A DNA stretch of 64,000 nucleotides from the NCBI GenBank assembly GCA_016714445.1, contig JADJNF010000007.1, forward strand, positions 496,001 to 560,000, given 5' to 3'. Position numbers and translations under genes: made by a program. The DNA comes from Saprospiraceae bacterium (lineage in GTDB: Bacteria; Bacteroidota; Bacteroidia; Chitinophagales; Saprospiraceae). How positions within the stretch are numbered: position 1 is the first letter of the stretch; every line of letters starts with the position of its first letter. Positions 36,395 to 45,616 of the stretch are shown here, one piece after another. The notes beneath the pieces were generated by a model. The model searched no databases, was not told the origin of the DNA, and saw only the letters and a list, made by a program, of their open reading frames with translations.

Positions 36395-37056
36395 CCATTG
36401 ACTTGACTACTGATATAGCCCTAACAAAAACGGCTAAAAAGATTGCAGAAAGTCTTGCTAAAATTTCTGATTCATACAAAGCTGCAGTAGATGGTCTTAT
36501 TCATGAAGATCAGGCAAATATAAATATAGCTTCCAATCAGTATCTGGAACTGGTAACTTATTATTCTGATATTAAAAACAATCTTTTCAAGGCAATAAAA
36601 AAATCCAAACTCAACCAGAAACAAACGGCACAACTTTATATCTTAAGCAATGATTTAATGCAAGACATCTTGCAGTCATTGGGTTATATTATTAATGCTG
36701 TAGACAAACATGTCAAAAATGCACATAAACCTCTTACCGGTAATCAGGTGGAGACTATCCAGAAAATTAAGATTGAAGTAATTACATATTTAGCCAATAT
36801 AGCCAATTCTTTAGATATTCACGATTATGATGATCTGGCAGACATTCGAATCTCAAAAAGATCTGTTTTTGATAATATTGAAAAAGCGTTATCCCTGCAG
36901 GTGGAAGGTATCGCCCGTAAAGAATATGGTTTTAAAAATACAGACATATTTTTGAATTTACTGCTTGAGACAAAAGATTTGGTAGCCATATCTGTAAGAT
37001 TTTCTAAATTGCTTCATAGGTTGGTCAAAGGTGAAAGTCCACTTGGCAATAGGTGA
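36388..37056 (+). CDS. PhoU-like / DUF47 companion of the phosphate transporter
   Basis: A 222-residue all-helical cytoplasmic protein. Segments such as LTKTAKKIAESLAKISDSYKA and LYILSNDLMQDILQSLGYII give the PhoU-type helix-bundle pattern. Metal-binding ExxxD clusters of true PhoU are not clear. It overlaps the PiT gene by 7 nt, which strongly suggests a regulatory role on that permease, as with DUF47/Pit accessory proteins. The family assignment rests on context and on the helical profile. Confidence 0.65.
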   Translation: MLTIDLTTDIALTKTAKKIAESLAKISDSYKAAVDGLIHEDQANINIASNQYLELVTYYSDIKNNLFKAIKKSKLNQKQTAQLYILSNDLMQDILQSLGYIINAVDKHVKNAHKPLTGNQVETIQKIKIEVITYLANIANSLDIHDYDDLADIRISKRSVFDNIEKALSLQVEGIARKEYGFKNTDIFLNLLLETKDLVAISVRFSKLLHRLVKGESPLGNR

Positions 37057-37132
37057 TATGACGAAGATTTTTGCAACATATATTATAAATCATATAAATT
37101 TTGTGAACTAACTTATATTTTTATTTAAATTT

Positions 37133-38620
37133 TTGAAAGTGCAAAATGAATTGATAAAAAATATTGATCTGGCATTATCATCCCTTGAAATGAATTTGAT
37201 AAAAGAGGTGAACAAACGCAAACGGGTCATTTCACATTTGCCTCACTCGCAAAAATTGTCTGCCATCAATCTGGTCAAATACTTGACTTTACGAAATGTG
37301 GATCTAAAGGGATTACAAAATAATCTTCATGAAATGGGTCTATCTTCATTGGCCAGTTCAGAGGGCCATATACATAGACAACTACAAGCCATCAGAGAAA
37401 GGTTAGGTAAAAATTACAAAGAACAAGAACTTGACCCATGTGATGTCTTATGGAGTACTGAAACCATGAAGAACAAAACGCGTAGCCTTTTTGGTGAAAA
37501 GGAAACGGAAGATCAACCTTATATTATGGTCACTTTTGATGCATCTTTTGTGAATGATTACCCGTTCATAAAAAATTTGTTGATGAATGGTATGAATGTT
37601 GCCAGAATCAATTGCGCCCATGATGATGAGTCAGTTTGGGAAAGTTTAATACAACTTATAAAAAAGGCATGTACTAAAACCGGAAAATCATGCAGAATAT
37701 ACATGGATTTGGCAGGACCAAAAATCAGAACGAATATCATTAACAAAGGCCAAAAAAAAGGTCGTGTAAAAGTAAAAGAAGGAGATGTCATCTGGCTATC
37801 TGAGTCCAATGAGGGATTCGCAAAAAAAGATATCGTCATTAGCCCAAATGAAACAGGAATTTTAAGTAAACTAAAAAAAGGAGACCGCGTATTTATCGAT
37901 GATGGTGTCATAAAAGGTATAGCAGAATTCATTAAAGGTGATAAAGTCGGAATTCGGCTTATGAGAATTTCTTCAGAAAAAAAACAAATTAAAGCAGAAA
38001 AAGGGATAAATTTTCCGGATACAGAACTGGATGTTTCACCATTGACAGAGTTCGATAAAGCCTGTATCCCATTTATTTGCGAAAATGCGGATATAGTGGG
38101 TTATTCATTTGTAAGAAACCCATCGGATATAGTATTTCTCGACAGTATAATAAAACAAACCGGTAAAAAACATCCCCTGTATGTTTTTAAAATTGAAACG
38201 CCACAAGCAGTAAAAAATCTGCCGGATATACTATTTGAAGGCATGAAACATGAAATCTTTGGTATAATGATAGCAAGGGGTGATCTGGCGGTAGAAATCG
38301 GATTTGAAAGAATGGGAGAAATACAGGAAGAAATTCTTTGGATCTGCGAAGCAGCACATGTCCCTGTCATCTGGGCGACACAGGTGTTGGAAAATCTGAA
38401 CAAATCAGGACTGGCTACCAGATCCGAAATAACCGATGCAGGCCATGCGGCTCAGGCAGAATGTATTATGATCAATAAAGGCCCTCACACTATTAAAGTG
38501 CTATCTACTTTAAAAAATATCTTGAAACGAACTGCTGAACATAAAGTGAAAAAAAGATTTACATTCAGACCATTAAATATTGCCAGGAATTTTATTCAGG
38601 GTAAAAATAATTTTGAGTAA
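37133..38620 (+). CDS. Divergent pyruvate kinase, no C-terminal domain
   Basis: A 495-residue pyruvate-kinase homologue (phosphoenolpyruvate + ADP to pyruvate + ATP). The start is TTG. The first ~115 residues form an all-helical extension (TLRNVDLKGLQNNLHEMGLS) found in some pyruvate kinases. The barrel shows MNVARINCAHDD (RLNFSHG in classical enzymes), YMDLAGPKIRT, the catalytic FKIETPQ lysine segment, IMIARGDLAVEIGF and PVIWATQVLENL. After ATRSEITDAGHAAQAE and MINKGPH the protein ends about 40 residues later, so the allosteric C domain is absent. It is downstream of the phosphate genes. Activity is likely but not certain. Confidence 0.8.
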   Translation: MKVQNELIKNIDLALSSLEMNLIKEVNKRKRVISHLPHSQKLSAINLVKYLTLRNVDLKGLQNNLHEMGLSSLASSEGHIHRQLQAIRERLGKNYKEQELDPCDVLWSTETMKNKTRSLFGEKETEDQPYIMVTFDASFVNDYPFIKNLLMNGMNVARINCAHDDESVWESLIQLIKKACTKTGKSCRIYMDLAGPKIRTNIINKGQKKGRVKVKEGDVIWLSESNEGFAKKDIVISPNETGILSKLKKGDRVFIDDGVIKGIAEFIKGDKVGIRLMRISSEKKQIKAEKGINFPDTELDVSPLTEFDKACIPFICENADIVGYSFVRNPSDIVFLDSIIKQTGKKHPLYVFKIETPQAVKNLPDILFEGMKHEIFGIMIARGDLAVEIGFERMGEIQEEILWICEAAHVPVIWATQVLENLNKSGLATRSEITDAGHAAQAECIMINKGPHTIKVLSTLKNILKRTAEHKVKKRFTFRPLNIARNFIQGKNNFE

Positions 38621-38733
38621 GTTACTTATCCTTTCATTTGTGTGCAATCGATAAATTTTACTTCGAGAAATCATTACCTATGAGTAAACATAAAAATATC
38701 AAATAATATGATGAAAAAAAGATAAAACCAACA

Positions 38734-38741
38734 TATATTTG
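38734..38741 (+). promoter_or_regulatory. -7 box for paaE
   Basis: TATATTTG matches TAnnTTTG exactly, 20 nt before the paaE ATG. Confidence 0.6.
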
Positions 38742-38755
38742 CGAACAAATGTTCG
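38742..38755 (+). promoter_or_regulatory. Candidate TetR operator at the paaE start
   Basis: CGAACAAATGTTCG has five-base inverted arms (CGAAC/GTTCG) around AAAT. It abuts the -7 box and covers the expected transcription start of paaE. The TetR gene at 39961 is the natural candidate to bind it. I found no second copy near paaA by eye. Confidence 0.4.
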
Positions 38756-38761
38756 TTTTAT

Positions 38762-39847
38762 ATGAATCATAAATTTTTCAATCAGCTTTCTGTTGTCAAA
38801 ATAGAAAAAAAGACAAAAGAGTGTGTGGCCGTTACTTTTGAAATTCCTTATGACCTAAAGGAAAAGTTTTTGTTTAAGGCAGGCCAGTATCTTACTCTTC
38901 AGAAAGAAATCAATGGAGAAGACATCAGACGATCTTATTCCATCTGCAGCTCCCCTGATGAATCTGGAATAACCATAGCAATAAAAAAACTTGATCATGG
39001 AAAGTTTTCTACTTGGGCAAACACAAAACTAAAAGCCGGAGATAAGTTGGATGTGATGCCTCCGTCAGGAAATTTTATCATTCCTGAAAATCCTGAACCA
39101 TACGAATTTGTATTTTTTGCAGCAGGTAGTGGAATCACGCCAGTCATCTCTCAAATCAAATATATTTTAAAAAAATATCCAAAAGCCGGAGTAACACTTT
39201 TTTTTGGCAATAAAAACTTTGAATCCATCATATTCAGAGAAGAACTGGAAGGATTAAAGAATAAATACATACAACAACTGGCTGTTCATCATATATTTAC
39301 AAAAGAAAAGACCGGTGTACCATTGTTGTATGGAAGGATTGACAAAGAAAAATGTACCCTTCTGAGCAAACATTTATTTAACGCCCATCCATCTGATGCT
39401 TTTTTCATATGTGGACCGAACGACATGATATTTGATGTAAAAGATGCTTTGGTAGAAATAGGAGTACCTACATCAAAAATTCATATGGAATTGTTTAATA
39501 CTGAAGGTCTGCGAAGCATAAAAGAGAAATCAGTTTCGGAATTGACAGGAACGGAAAAATCTCAGTTAAGTGAAATTGCAATTCAATTGGATGGAGATGT
39601 TTTCGAATTTGAACTGGAATATGGCGGTCAGAATTTGCTGGATGCAGCGCTTGCAAACGGAGCGGATCTTCCATATGCATGTAAAGGGGGCGTTTGCAGT
39701 ACATGTAAAGCAAAAATAACCAATGGGGAAGTGGTGATGGATATCAACTATGCTTTGGAACCATATGAAGTGGATGCAGGATTTGTATTGCTTTGTCAAT
39801 CTCATCCACGCAGCCCGAACATTTATATTGATTTTGACCAAAAATAA
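38762..39847 (+). CDS. paaE: Phenylacetyl-CoA epoxidase reductase PaaE
   Basis: A 361-residue FAD / NAD(P)H / [2Fe-2S] reductase that feeds electrons to the PaaABC epoxidase. FAD binding: IRRSYSICSSPDE (about residues 57-69). NAD(P)H binding: FFAAGSGITPVISQIKYIL. The C-terminal plant-type ferredoxin domain has the cysteine pattern YACKGGVCSTCKAK and a distal C in LLCQSHP. The length matches PaaE. It is followed by a strong hairpin before the TetR gene, so it forms its own transcript unless there is read-through. Confidence 0.92.
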   Translation: MNHKFFNQLSVVKIEKKTKECVAVTFEIPYDLKEKFLFKAGQYLTLQKEINGEDIRRSYSICSSPDESGITIAIKKLDHGKFSTWANTKLKAGDKLDVMPPSGNFIIPENPEPYEFVFFAAGSGITPVISQIKYILKKYPKAGVTLFFGNKNFESIIFREELEGLKNKYIQQLAVHHIFTKEKTGVPLLYGRIDKEKCTLLSKHLFNAHPSDAFFICGPNDMIFDVKDALVEIGVPTSKIHMELFNTEGLRSIKEKSVSELTGTEKSQLSEIAIQLDGDVFEFELEYGGQNLLDAALANGADLPYACKGGVCSTCKAKITNGEVVMDINYALEPYEVDAGFVLLCQSHPRSPNIYIDFDQK

Positions 39848-39864
39848 TCATATGAAATCGACAT

Positions 39865-39912
39865 AAAAAATAATCATGGTTTATTTTTTACAAACCACAA
39901 TGATTATTTTTT
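39865..39912 (+). terminator. Terminator after paaE
   Basis: AAAAAATAATCAT (39865-39877) pairs with ATGATTATTTTTT (39900-39912), with an inner GGTTT/AAACC stem. The T-run forms part of the descending arm. It separates paaE from the regulator and paaA genes. Confidence 0.75.
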
Positions 39913-39960
39913 ATCAAAGATTCCATCTGGCCTTTAAAAATAAATATTAAAATTAAACAG

Positions 39961-40533
39961 ATGAAAACAGTTTCTACTATTTCCAAAAAACAATTCATCA
40001 TAAATACTGCCGCAGATCTTTTTAAAGAAAAAGGCTATAGCGGCACATCCATCAGAGATCTGGCATCAAAGGTGGGCCTGGAACCGTCAAGTATTTACAG
40101 TCATATAAAATCTAAAGAAGAATTGCTTTCAGAAATCTGTTTGGGGTGCGCCCGACAATTTACAGATGGAATGGAGGGAATTTATGTTTTAAAAATTTCC
40201 GTCAGAAAAAAAATAAAGGCTTTAATCGGTCTTCACCTTGACATGGCTTTTACTTATCCAGCCAGCGTGACTGTTTTCAATGACGAGTGGAGGCATCTTC
40301 CTGAACCTGTATTGTCTGACTTTATCTTAATGAGGAAAGATTATGAAAAAAAATTTAAACGAATATTGATGGAGGGAAACAACGAAGGAAAATTTAATTT
40401 CAGCAATCCGGAAATCGCATTTAATATCATTATAAAATCATTGAGTTGGTCGTACGAAGCTGTCAAAAAATATAAAAGAGAAGACCTTGAATCAGAACTT
40501 TCAGATTTTATTCTCAATGCATTAAACAAATAA
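39961..40533 (+). CDS. TetR-family regulator in the paa cluster
   Basis: A 190-residue TetR-type repressor. The DNA-binding part is SGTSIRDLASKVGLEPSSIYSHIKSKEELL (about residues 26-55; written here only to the usual boundary). The C-terminal domain (PASVTVFNDEWRHLPEP) resembles acyl-CoA-responsive TetR proteins such as PaaR/FadR. Lying between paaE and paaA, it probably represses the cluster and responds to phenylacetyl-CoA or a fatty acyl-CoA; this is inference from position. It is 39 nt upstream of paaA. Confidence 0.85.
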   Translation: MKTVSTISKKQFIINTAADLFKEKGYSGTSIRDLASKVGLEPSSIYSHIKSKEELLSEICLGCARQFTDGMEGIYVLKISVRKKIKALIGLHLDMAFTYPASVTVFNDEWRHLPEPVLSDFILMRKDYEKKFKRILMEGNNEGKFNFSNPEIAFNIIIKSLSWSYEAVKKYKREDLESELSDFILNALNK

Positions 40534-40572
40534 CCTAACAAAAACTTTATAGAAGTATAAATCATCAGTAAT

Positions 40573-41523
40573 ATGGAAAATGTGAATTCATTTGAAGAAC
40601 GATTTCAACAAAAAATTGACAACGAAGAAAAAATAGAAGCCCGGGACTGGATGCCCGAAGCATACCGAAAAACGCTGATCAGGCAAATTTCTCAACACGC
40701 GCATTCTGAAATAGTAGGAATGCTGCCTGAAGGAAACTTCATCACCAGAGCACCAAGTCTGAAAAGAAAACTTGCATTGCTGGCAAAAGTTCAGGATGAA
40801 GCCGGACATGGATTATATCTATACTCTGCAACTGAAACACTGGGTATATCCAGAGATGAATTGATAGACCAGCTGCACAGTGGAAAAGCAAAATACTCAA
40901 GCATATTTAACTATCCTACGCTCACCTGGTCAGATATCGGTGCCATCGGCTGGTTGGTAGATGGGGCAGCAATCATGAATCAGGTAGCTCTTTGTCGTAC
41001 ATCTTATGGCCCTTATGCGCGAGCTATGGTGAGAATTTGCAAAGAAGAATCATTCCACCAACGACAGGGGTACGACATATTACTCACCATGTGCAACGGT
41101 ACAGCTGAACAAAAAGAAATGGTTCAGGATTCTGTTAACAGATGGTGGTGGCCTTCGCTGATGATGTTTGGACCAAGTGACAGTGATTCACCTCATTCCG
41201 CTCAATCACTGAAATGGAAAGTTAAAAGACTCTCAAATGATGAACTTCGACAAAGATTTGTAGATATGACCGTCCCGCAAGCTGAAATATTAGGGATAAC
41301 ACTGCCAGACCCGTTACTTAAATACAATGAAAGCAGGGGACATTATGATTTTGGTGAAATAGACTGGGAAGAGTTTCGCCAGGTGGTGAGCGGAAATGGA
41401 CCATGCAATAAAGAACGACTGCAAGCGCGGGTGAAAGCACATGAAGAAGGTAATTGGGTCAGAGAAGCAGCTTCCGCTTATGCTGAAAAAATGAAATCAA
41501 AATCATTGGCATCCGTTGCCTGA
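40573..41523 (+). CDS. paaA: Phenylacetyl-CoA epoxidase catalytic subunit PaaA
   Basis: A 316-residue di-iron oxygenase subunit of the 1,2-phenylacetyl-CoA epoxidase. The ferritin-like ligands are visible as ExxH motifs: QDEAGHGLYLYSATE and CKEESFHQRQGYD. Family blocks MPEAYRKTLIRQISQHAHSE and WWWPSLMMFGPSD are also present. Length is typical. The next paa gene (paaB) does not follow directly; a 3.8-kb protease-glucanase gene stands between them. Confidence 0.95.
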   Translation: MENVNSFEERFQQKIDNEEKIEARDWMPEAYRKTLIRQISQHAHSEIVGMLPEGNFITRAPSLKRKLALLAKVQDEAGHGLYLYSATETLGISRDELIDQLHSGKAKYSSIFNYPTLTWSDIGAIGWLVDGAAIMNQVALCRTSYGPYARAMVRICKEESFHQRQGYDILLTMCNGTAEQKEMVQDSVNRWWWPSLMMFGPSDSDSPHSAQSLKWKVKRLSNDELRQRFVDMTVPQAEILGITLPDPLLKYNESRGHYDFGEIDWEEFRQVVSGNGPCNKERLQARVKAHEEGNWVREAASAYAEKMKSKSLASVA

Positions 41524-41548
41524 CAATTAAATTCAATATTCCGATTAT

Positions 41549-44500
41549 ATGCTCAGAAAAATAAATCTAATCCTTTTGTTCCATTTGCTGACATTTTTCA
41601 TGACAGCGCAGATTGTAGCAAAAATTGACCAAAAACTTAAAATTGCAGATCGTTCTAAAAAACTGGAGATTGTAGTAGTTCTTAAGGATCAGGCAGATAT
41701 TTCTGATGTAAAAAATATAAAAGGAAAAGATGCAAAAGCAACTTTTGTATATGAATCGCTGATTAAAAAGGCTGATCAAAGTCAAAAGGAAATTATAGAA
41801 TTTCTACATCAGCGGGGCATATCCTTCCAAAGTTATTATATAGTAAATATGGTAACATTACAGGCTGATTGGGACTTGATTACTGCCATCGCTTCATTGA
41901 GCTCTGTTAGCTCTGTTATTGAAGACGGAAATTTTGTCATGCAAACGCCTGTAACAGATAAAAAAGAAAACGGATCAAGGACGATTGAGTGGAATATCAG
42001 TCATATTAATGCTCCTGCTGTTTGGAATATGGGATATACCGGACAGGGTGTGGTGATCGGTGGTCAGGATACGGGGTATGAATGGAATGATCCCGTCCTG
42101 ATTAATAAATATAGGGGATGGAACGGAATTACTGCAAATCATAATTACAACTGGCATGATGCAATTGATTCTACACATGCTTTTAATGCCGGAATAAATC
42201 CATGTGGGTACCAGCTAGCTATACCTTGTGATGACAACAATCATGGTACGCATACTATGGGCACCATGATAGGAGATGACGGACTGGGCAATCAAACCGG
42301 AGTTGCTCCGGGAGCTACTTGGATTGGTTGTCGTAATATGGAACGAGGATGGGGCACTTTATCAAGCTATGTGGAATGTTTTCAGTGGTTTCTTGCACCA
42401 TATCCAATTGCCGGAGGTGCCGGTGATCCATTAAAAATGCCCCATGTTATCAATAATTCATGGGGATGTCCACCCAGTGAAGGTTGTAATACTACCAATT
42501 TTGCAGTCATGGAAACAGCGCTTAATAACCTTAGAAATGCCGGATGTGTGATCGTGGTTTCTGCCGGCAATGCAGGTTCTTCATGCAGTACCGTTAATGA
42601 TCCTGCAGCTATTTTTTCAGGAAGCTTTAGTGTGGGTGCTACCAATAATACCGATGCCATAGCCGGATTTAGCAGCAGAGGGCCTGTGACTGTCGATGGT
42701 TCCAACAGATTGAAACCAAATATTTCTGCGCCTGGAGTTAGTATAAGATCCTGTATAAAAGGAACTAATGCCTTTGCGAGTTTTAACGGAACAAGTATGG
42801 CAGGGCCTCATGTCGCAGGACTTGTAGCCTTACTCATCTCTGCCAATCCAGAGTTGGCCGGTGAAGTGGATAAAATAGAAGATATTATAGAACAAACTGC
42901 CGTACCTAAAACAACGACAGAAAATTGTGGACCCGTGTCCGGTGCAACCATTCCCAATAATACCTTTGGATTTGGCAGAATAGATGCATTGGCAGCGGTA
43001 AATAGAGCTTTAAATCAGTTATATGTGCCGACAATAAAAATTGATCAATTTGGCTACCGGCCCAATGATGAGAAAATAGCCATCCTTTCAGACCCTCAGT
43101 TAGGTTATAACAGCACTGACAGCTATACTCCTTCACCAACAATAGTAGTAAAAAACTCAAGCACTTTTCAAGTGGTCTTTTCAGGATCGCCGGTGGTTTG
43201 GAATAGCGGTTCCACTCACAGTCAAAGTGGTGACAGGGTTTGGAGATTTGACTTTAGTTCATTAACAACGCCAGGAATCTATCACATTGCTGACGGCAAT
43301 TCAGGAGGTATAAGGTCGGAAGATTTTGTTATAAATCAAAATATATATGATGATGTATTGAAGACTGCATTTAATACCTTCTATTACCAAAGATGTGGGA
43401 TCGCAAAAGTAGGTCCGTTTGCAAAGACGGGATATATTGATGCTGTTTGTCATATTCAGGACGCTAATTGCAGATATATTAATGACCCAAACAATATATC
43501 TTTGTATAAAAATATGACAGGAGGATGGCATGATGCGGGTGATTATAATAAATATGTTAATTTTGCTTATAAGCCGGTCAATGACTTATTGTGGTCTTAT
43601 GAAATCAACCCACAAGCATGGGTTTCAGATAATATGAATATACCTGAATCAAATAATGGTATACCTGATTTACTGGATGAAATAAAGTATGAACTGGATT
43701 GGATGATCAAAATGCAAGATACCGACGGTGGTGTATTTTGTGTCGTCGGCGTACAAAATCATTCATCAGCATCTCCACCATCAGTTGATAATACAGTCAG
43801 GTATTATGGACCAAAGTCAACAGCTGCTTCACTCACAACAGCAGCATCTTTTGCACTTGCAGCTAAACAATTTAGAAAAATAGATAATCCAACAGCACAA
43901 ACTTATGCTACAACCCTGCAAACCAAAGCTATCCAGGCTTGGACGTGGGCAAATAATAATCCATCCGTCACGTATTATAACGCATCTAATAATCTTGCCG
44001 CAGGCGAACAAGAAGTTGACAATTACGAAAGAGATATGAGAAAATTGGCTGCAGCGGTGTACTTGTACGATATCACAAATGACAATATATACAGAACTTA
44101 CGTAGAAAACAACTACAACACATCTCTTCTCATTCAGGCGAATTTTGTGTATCCTTTTGAAAATGTAATACAATTGAGTTTGTTGTACTTTAGTCACTTG
44201 ATTGGAGTCAATTCGGTGGTGGCAACTAATATTAAAAACGCTTTTAGAAATTCCATGCAGAATTCATCCGGCAATTTTCCTGCAGTGATTAGTGATTTGG
44301 ACGCGTATAAAGCCCATGTTGAGACTCAAAATATTGGTTGGGGAAGTAATCATACAAAGTGTAATCATGGAAATCTTTACCAGATTTATCATCATTTCAA
44401 TCTAAATTCAAGCAATAATTCACTTGCAGAAAAGACCATGAGTCATTACGTCCACTATATGCATGGTGTCAATCCTAATGGCCTTACATACTTGACCAAT

Positions 44501-45313
44501 ATGCAATCTCTAGGCTCTGACAGATCAGTTAATACAATTTACCATAGTTGGTTTAATGAAGGAAATACATTATGGGATGATGTAAGGACATCTACCTATG
44601 GTCCTGCTCCTGGGTTTATCCCTGGTGGACCAAATCCTGGGTGGAGTCTGGATGGATGTTGTCCGTCTGGCTGTGGTAGTACACAAAACAATAACCTCTG
44701 CGTGACACTAAATCCTCCCGGAGGAAACCAACCTGCATTAAAAACTTATAATGATTGGAATACAGGTTGGCCTCAAAACTCATGGAGTGTGACTGAAAAC
44801 GCCATATATTATCAATCAGCTTATTTGTTTTTACTTTCGTCCATGGTCAATCAGACTACCACAATTATCTCTCCAACAAAGCAAATCACAACAGACAACG
44901 ACTTATATATCAGTTCATTGGGCAAAGGCGTTATTCTGACGAGTCCTAATAATTCCAAATATAAAATGAATGTAAGCAACACTGGATTAATTTCTACCTT
45001 ACCAGTTAGTGTATCAGGTAGTAGTAGCAAGTTATCAAACAGTAGTCTCAATATTAATGCCAGTGAAAAAGGTATAATCACAAGATCTCCAAACAATACT
45101 CTTTGGCGCATATCTATAGGTAAAGCCGGAGAACTTAAAACTACATCCTTGGGTACAGTGACAGGTAATTACACTCAACAGCAATCAGGCGACTTCTCAA
45201 TAGAAAACACACCCAATGGTTTGATATTACAAGACGAAAATAACATTTGTTATTTGATTAGTGTCAATGATTCAGGAACAATATTTACTACACCAACAAT
45301 ATGTAATAATTAA
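41549..45313 (+). CDS. Subtilisin S8 / GH9 glucanase fusion protein
   Basis: A 1254-residue secreted protein. The signal peptide (LILLFHLLTFFMTAQ) is followed by an inhibitor-I9-like propeptide (about 25-130). The S8 protease domain (about 150-495) has the triad D174 (GGQDTG), H232 (NHGTHTMG) and S416 (NGTSMAGPH), with an oxyanion Asn in VINNSWG. Next comes an Ig-like cellulase N-terminal domain (IKIDQFGYRPNDEKIAILSD, about 502-595), then a GH9 domain with both catalytic-base aspartates D662/D665 (GGWHDAGDYNKYV) and acid E1083 (TENAIYYQSAY). Three ~38-residue repeats end it. It has no recognisable T9SS sorting domain. It lies inside the paa cluster, between paaA and paaB. Confidence 0.9.
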   Translation: MLRKINLILLFHLLTFFMTAQIVAKIDQKLKIADRSKKLEIVVVLKDQADISDVKNIKGKDAKATFVYESLIKKADQSQKEIIEFLHQRGISFQSYYIVNMVTLQADWDLITAIASLSSVSSVIEDGNFVMQTPVTDKKENGSRTIEWNISHINAPAVWNMGYTGQGVVIGGQDTGYEWNDPVLINKYRGWNGITANHNYNWHDAIDSTHAFNAGINPCGYQLAIPCDDNNHGTHTMGTMIGDDGLGNQTGVAPGATWIGCRNMERGWGTLSSYVECFQWFLAPYPIAGGAGDPLKMPHVINNSWGCPPSEGCNTTNFAVMETALNNLRNAGCVIVVSAGNAGSSCSTVNDPAAIFSGSFSVGATNNTDAIAGFSSRGPVTVDGSNRLKPNISAPGVSIRSCIKGTNAFASFNGTSMAGPHVAGLVALLISANPELAGEVDKIEDIIEQTAVPKTTTENCGPVSGATIPNNTFGFGRIDALAAVNRALNQLYVPTIKIDQFGYRPNDEKIAILSDPQLGYNSTDSYTPSPTIVVKNSSTFQVVFSGSPVVWNSGSTHSQSGDRVWRFDFSSLTTPGIYHIADGNSGGIRSEDFVINQNIYDDVLKTAFNTFYYQRCGIAKVGPFAKTGYIDAVCHIQDANCRYINDPNNISLYKNMTGGWHDAGDYNKYVNFAYKPVNDLLWSYEINPQAWVSDNMNIPESNNGIPDLLDEIKYELDWMIKMQDTDGGVFCVVGVQNHSSASPPSVDNTVRYYGPKSTAASLTTAASFALAAKQFRKIDNPTAQTYATTLQTKAIQAWTWANNNPSVTYYNASNNLAAGEQEVDNYERDMRKLAAAVYLYDITNDNIYRTYVENNYNTSLLIQANFVYPFENVIQLSLLYFSHLIGVNSVVATNIKNAFRNSMQNSSGNFPAVISDLDAYKAHVETQNIGWGSNHTKCNHGNLYQIYHHFNLNSSNNSLAEKTMSHYVHYMHGVNPNGLTYLTNMQSLGSDRSVNTIYHSWFNEGNTLWDDVRTSTYGPAPGFIPGGPNPGWSLDGCCPSGCGSTQNNNLCVTLNPPGGNQPALKTYNDWNTGWPQNSWSVTENAIYYQSAYLFLLSSMVNQTTTIISPTKQITTDNDLYISSLGKGVILTSPNNSKYKMNVSNTGLISTLPVSVSGSSSKLSNSSLNINASEKGIITRSPNNTLWRISIGKAGELKTTSLGTVTGNYTQQQSGDFSIENTPNGLILQDENNICYLISVNDSGTIFTTPTICNN
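44900..45310 (+). repeat. Three C-terminal protein repeats in the S8-GH9 gene
   Basis: Residues ~1118-1252 form three units beginning LYISSLGKGVILTSPNNSKY, LNINASEKGIITRSPNNTLW and FSIENTPNGLILQDENNICY. Each continues with a hydrophobic strand and a G-x-hydrophobic-x-T end. The shared pattern is xIxxxxxGhIhxxxNNxxaxhxhxxxGxh. I do not recognise the family; a surface- or glycan-binding beta structure is one guess. Confidence 0.7.
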
Positions 45314-45333
45314 CCATAACCAAATTAAAAAAA

Positions 45334-45615
45334 ATGAAAGACTGGCCACTTTATGAAGTATTTATCAGATCCAAAAACGGATTAAATCACAAACACGTTG
45401 GAAGTCTCCACGCATCAGATGCCCATATGGCAATACAAAATGCCAGAGATGTATATACCCGCAGAACTGAAGGTGTAAGCATTTGGGTAGTAGAAGCAAA
45501 ACATATCACCGCTTCCAATCCGGATGATAAGGAATCTCTTTTTGATCCCGCAGAAGATAAAGTGTACAGACACCCTACTTTTTATGAATTGCCGAATGCA
45601 CTAAAACATATGTAA
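45334..45615 (+). CDS. paaB: Phenylacetyl-CoA epoxidase subunit PaaB
   Basis: A 93-residue accessory subunit of the PaaABC(D)E epoxidase. It shows the PaaB pattern: WPLYEVFIRSKNGLNHKHVG, ASDAHMAIQNARDVYTRR and SIWVVEAKHITASNPDDKES. Length is normal. It begins 21 nt after the S8-GH9 stop and ends 1 nt before the paaC ATG, so it is translated with paaC. Confidence 0.94.
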   Translation: MKDWPLYEVFIRSKNGLNHKHVGSLHASDAHMAIQNARDVYTRRTEGVSIWVVEAKHITASNPDDKESLFDPAEDKVYRHPTFYELPNALKHM

Positions 45616-45616
45616 A

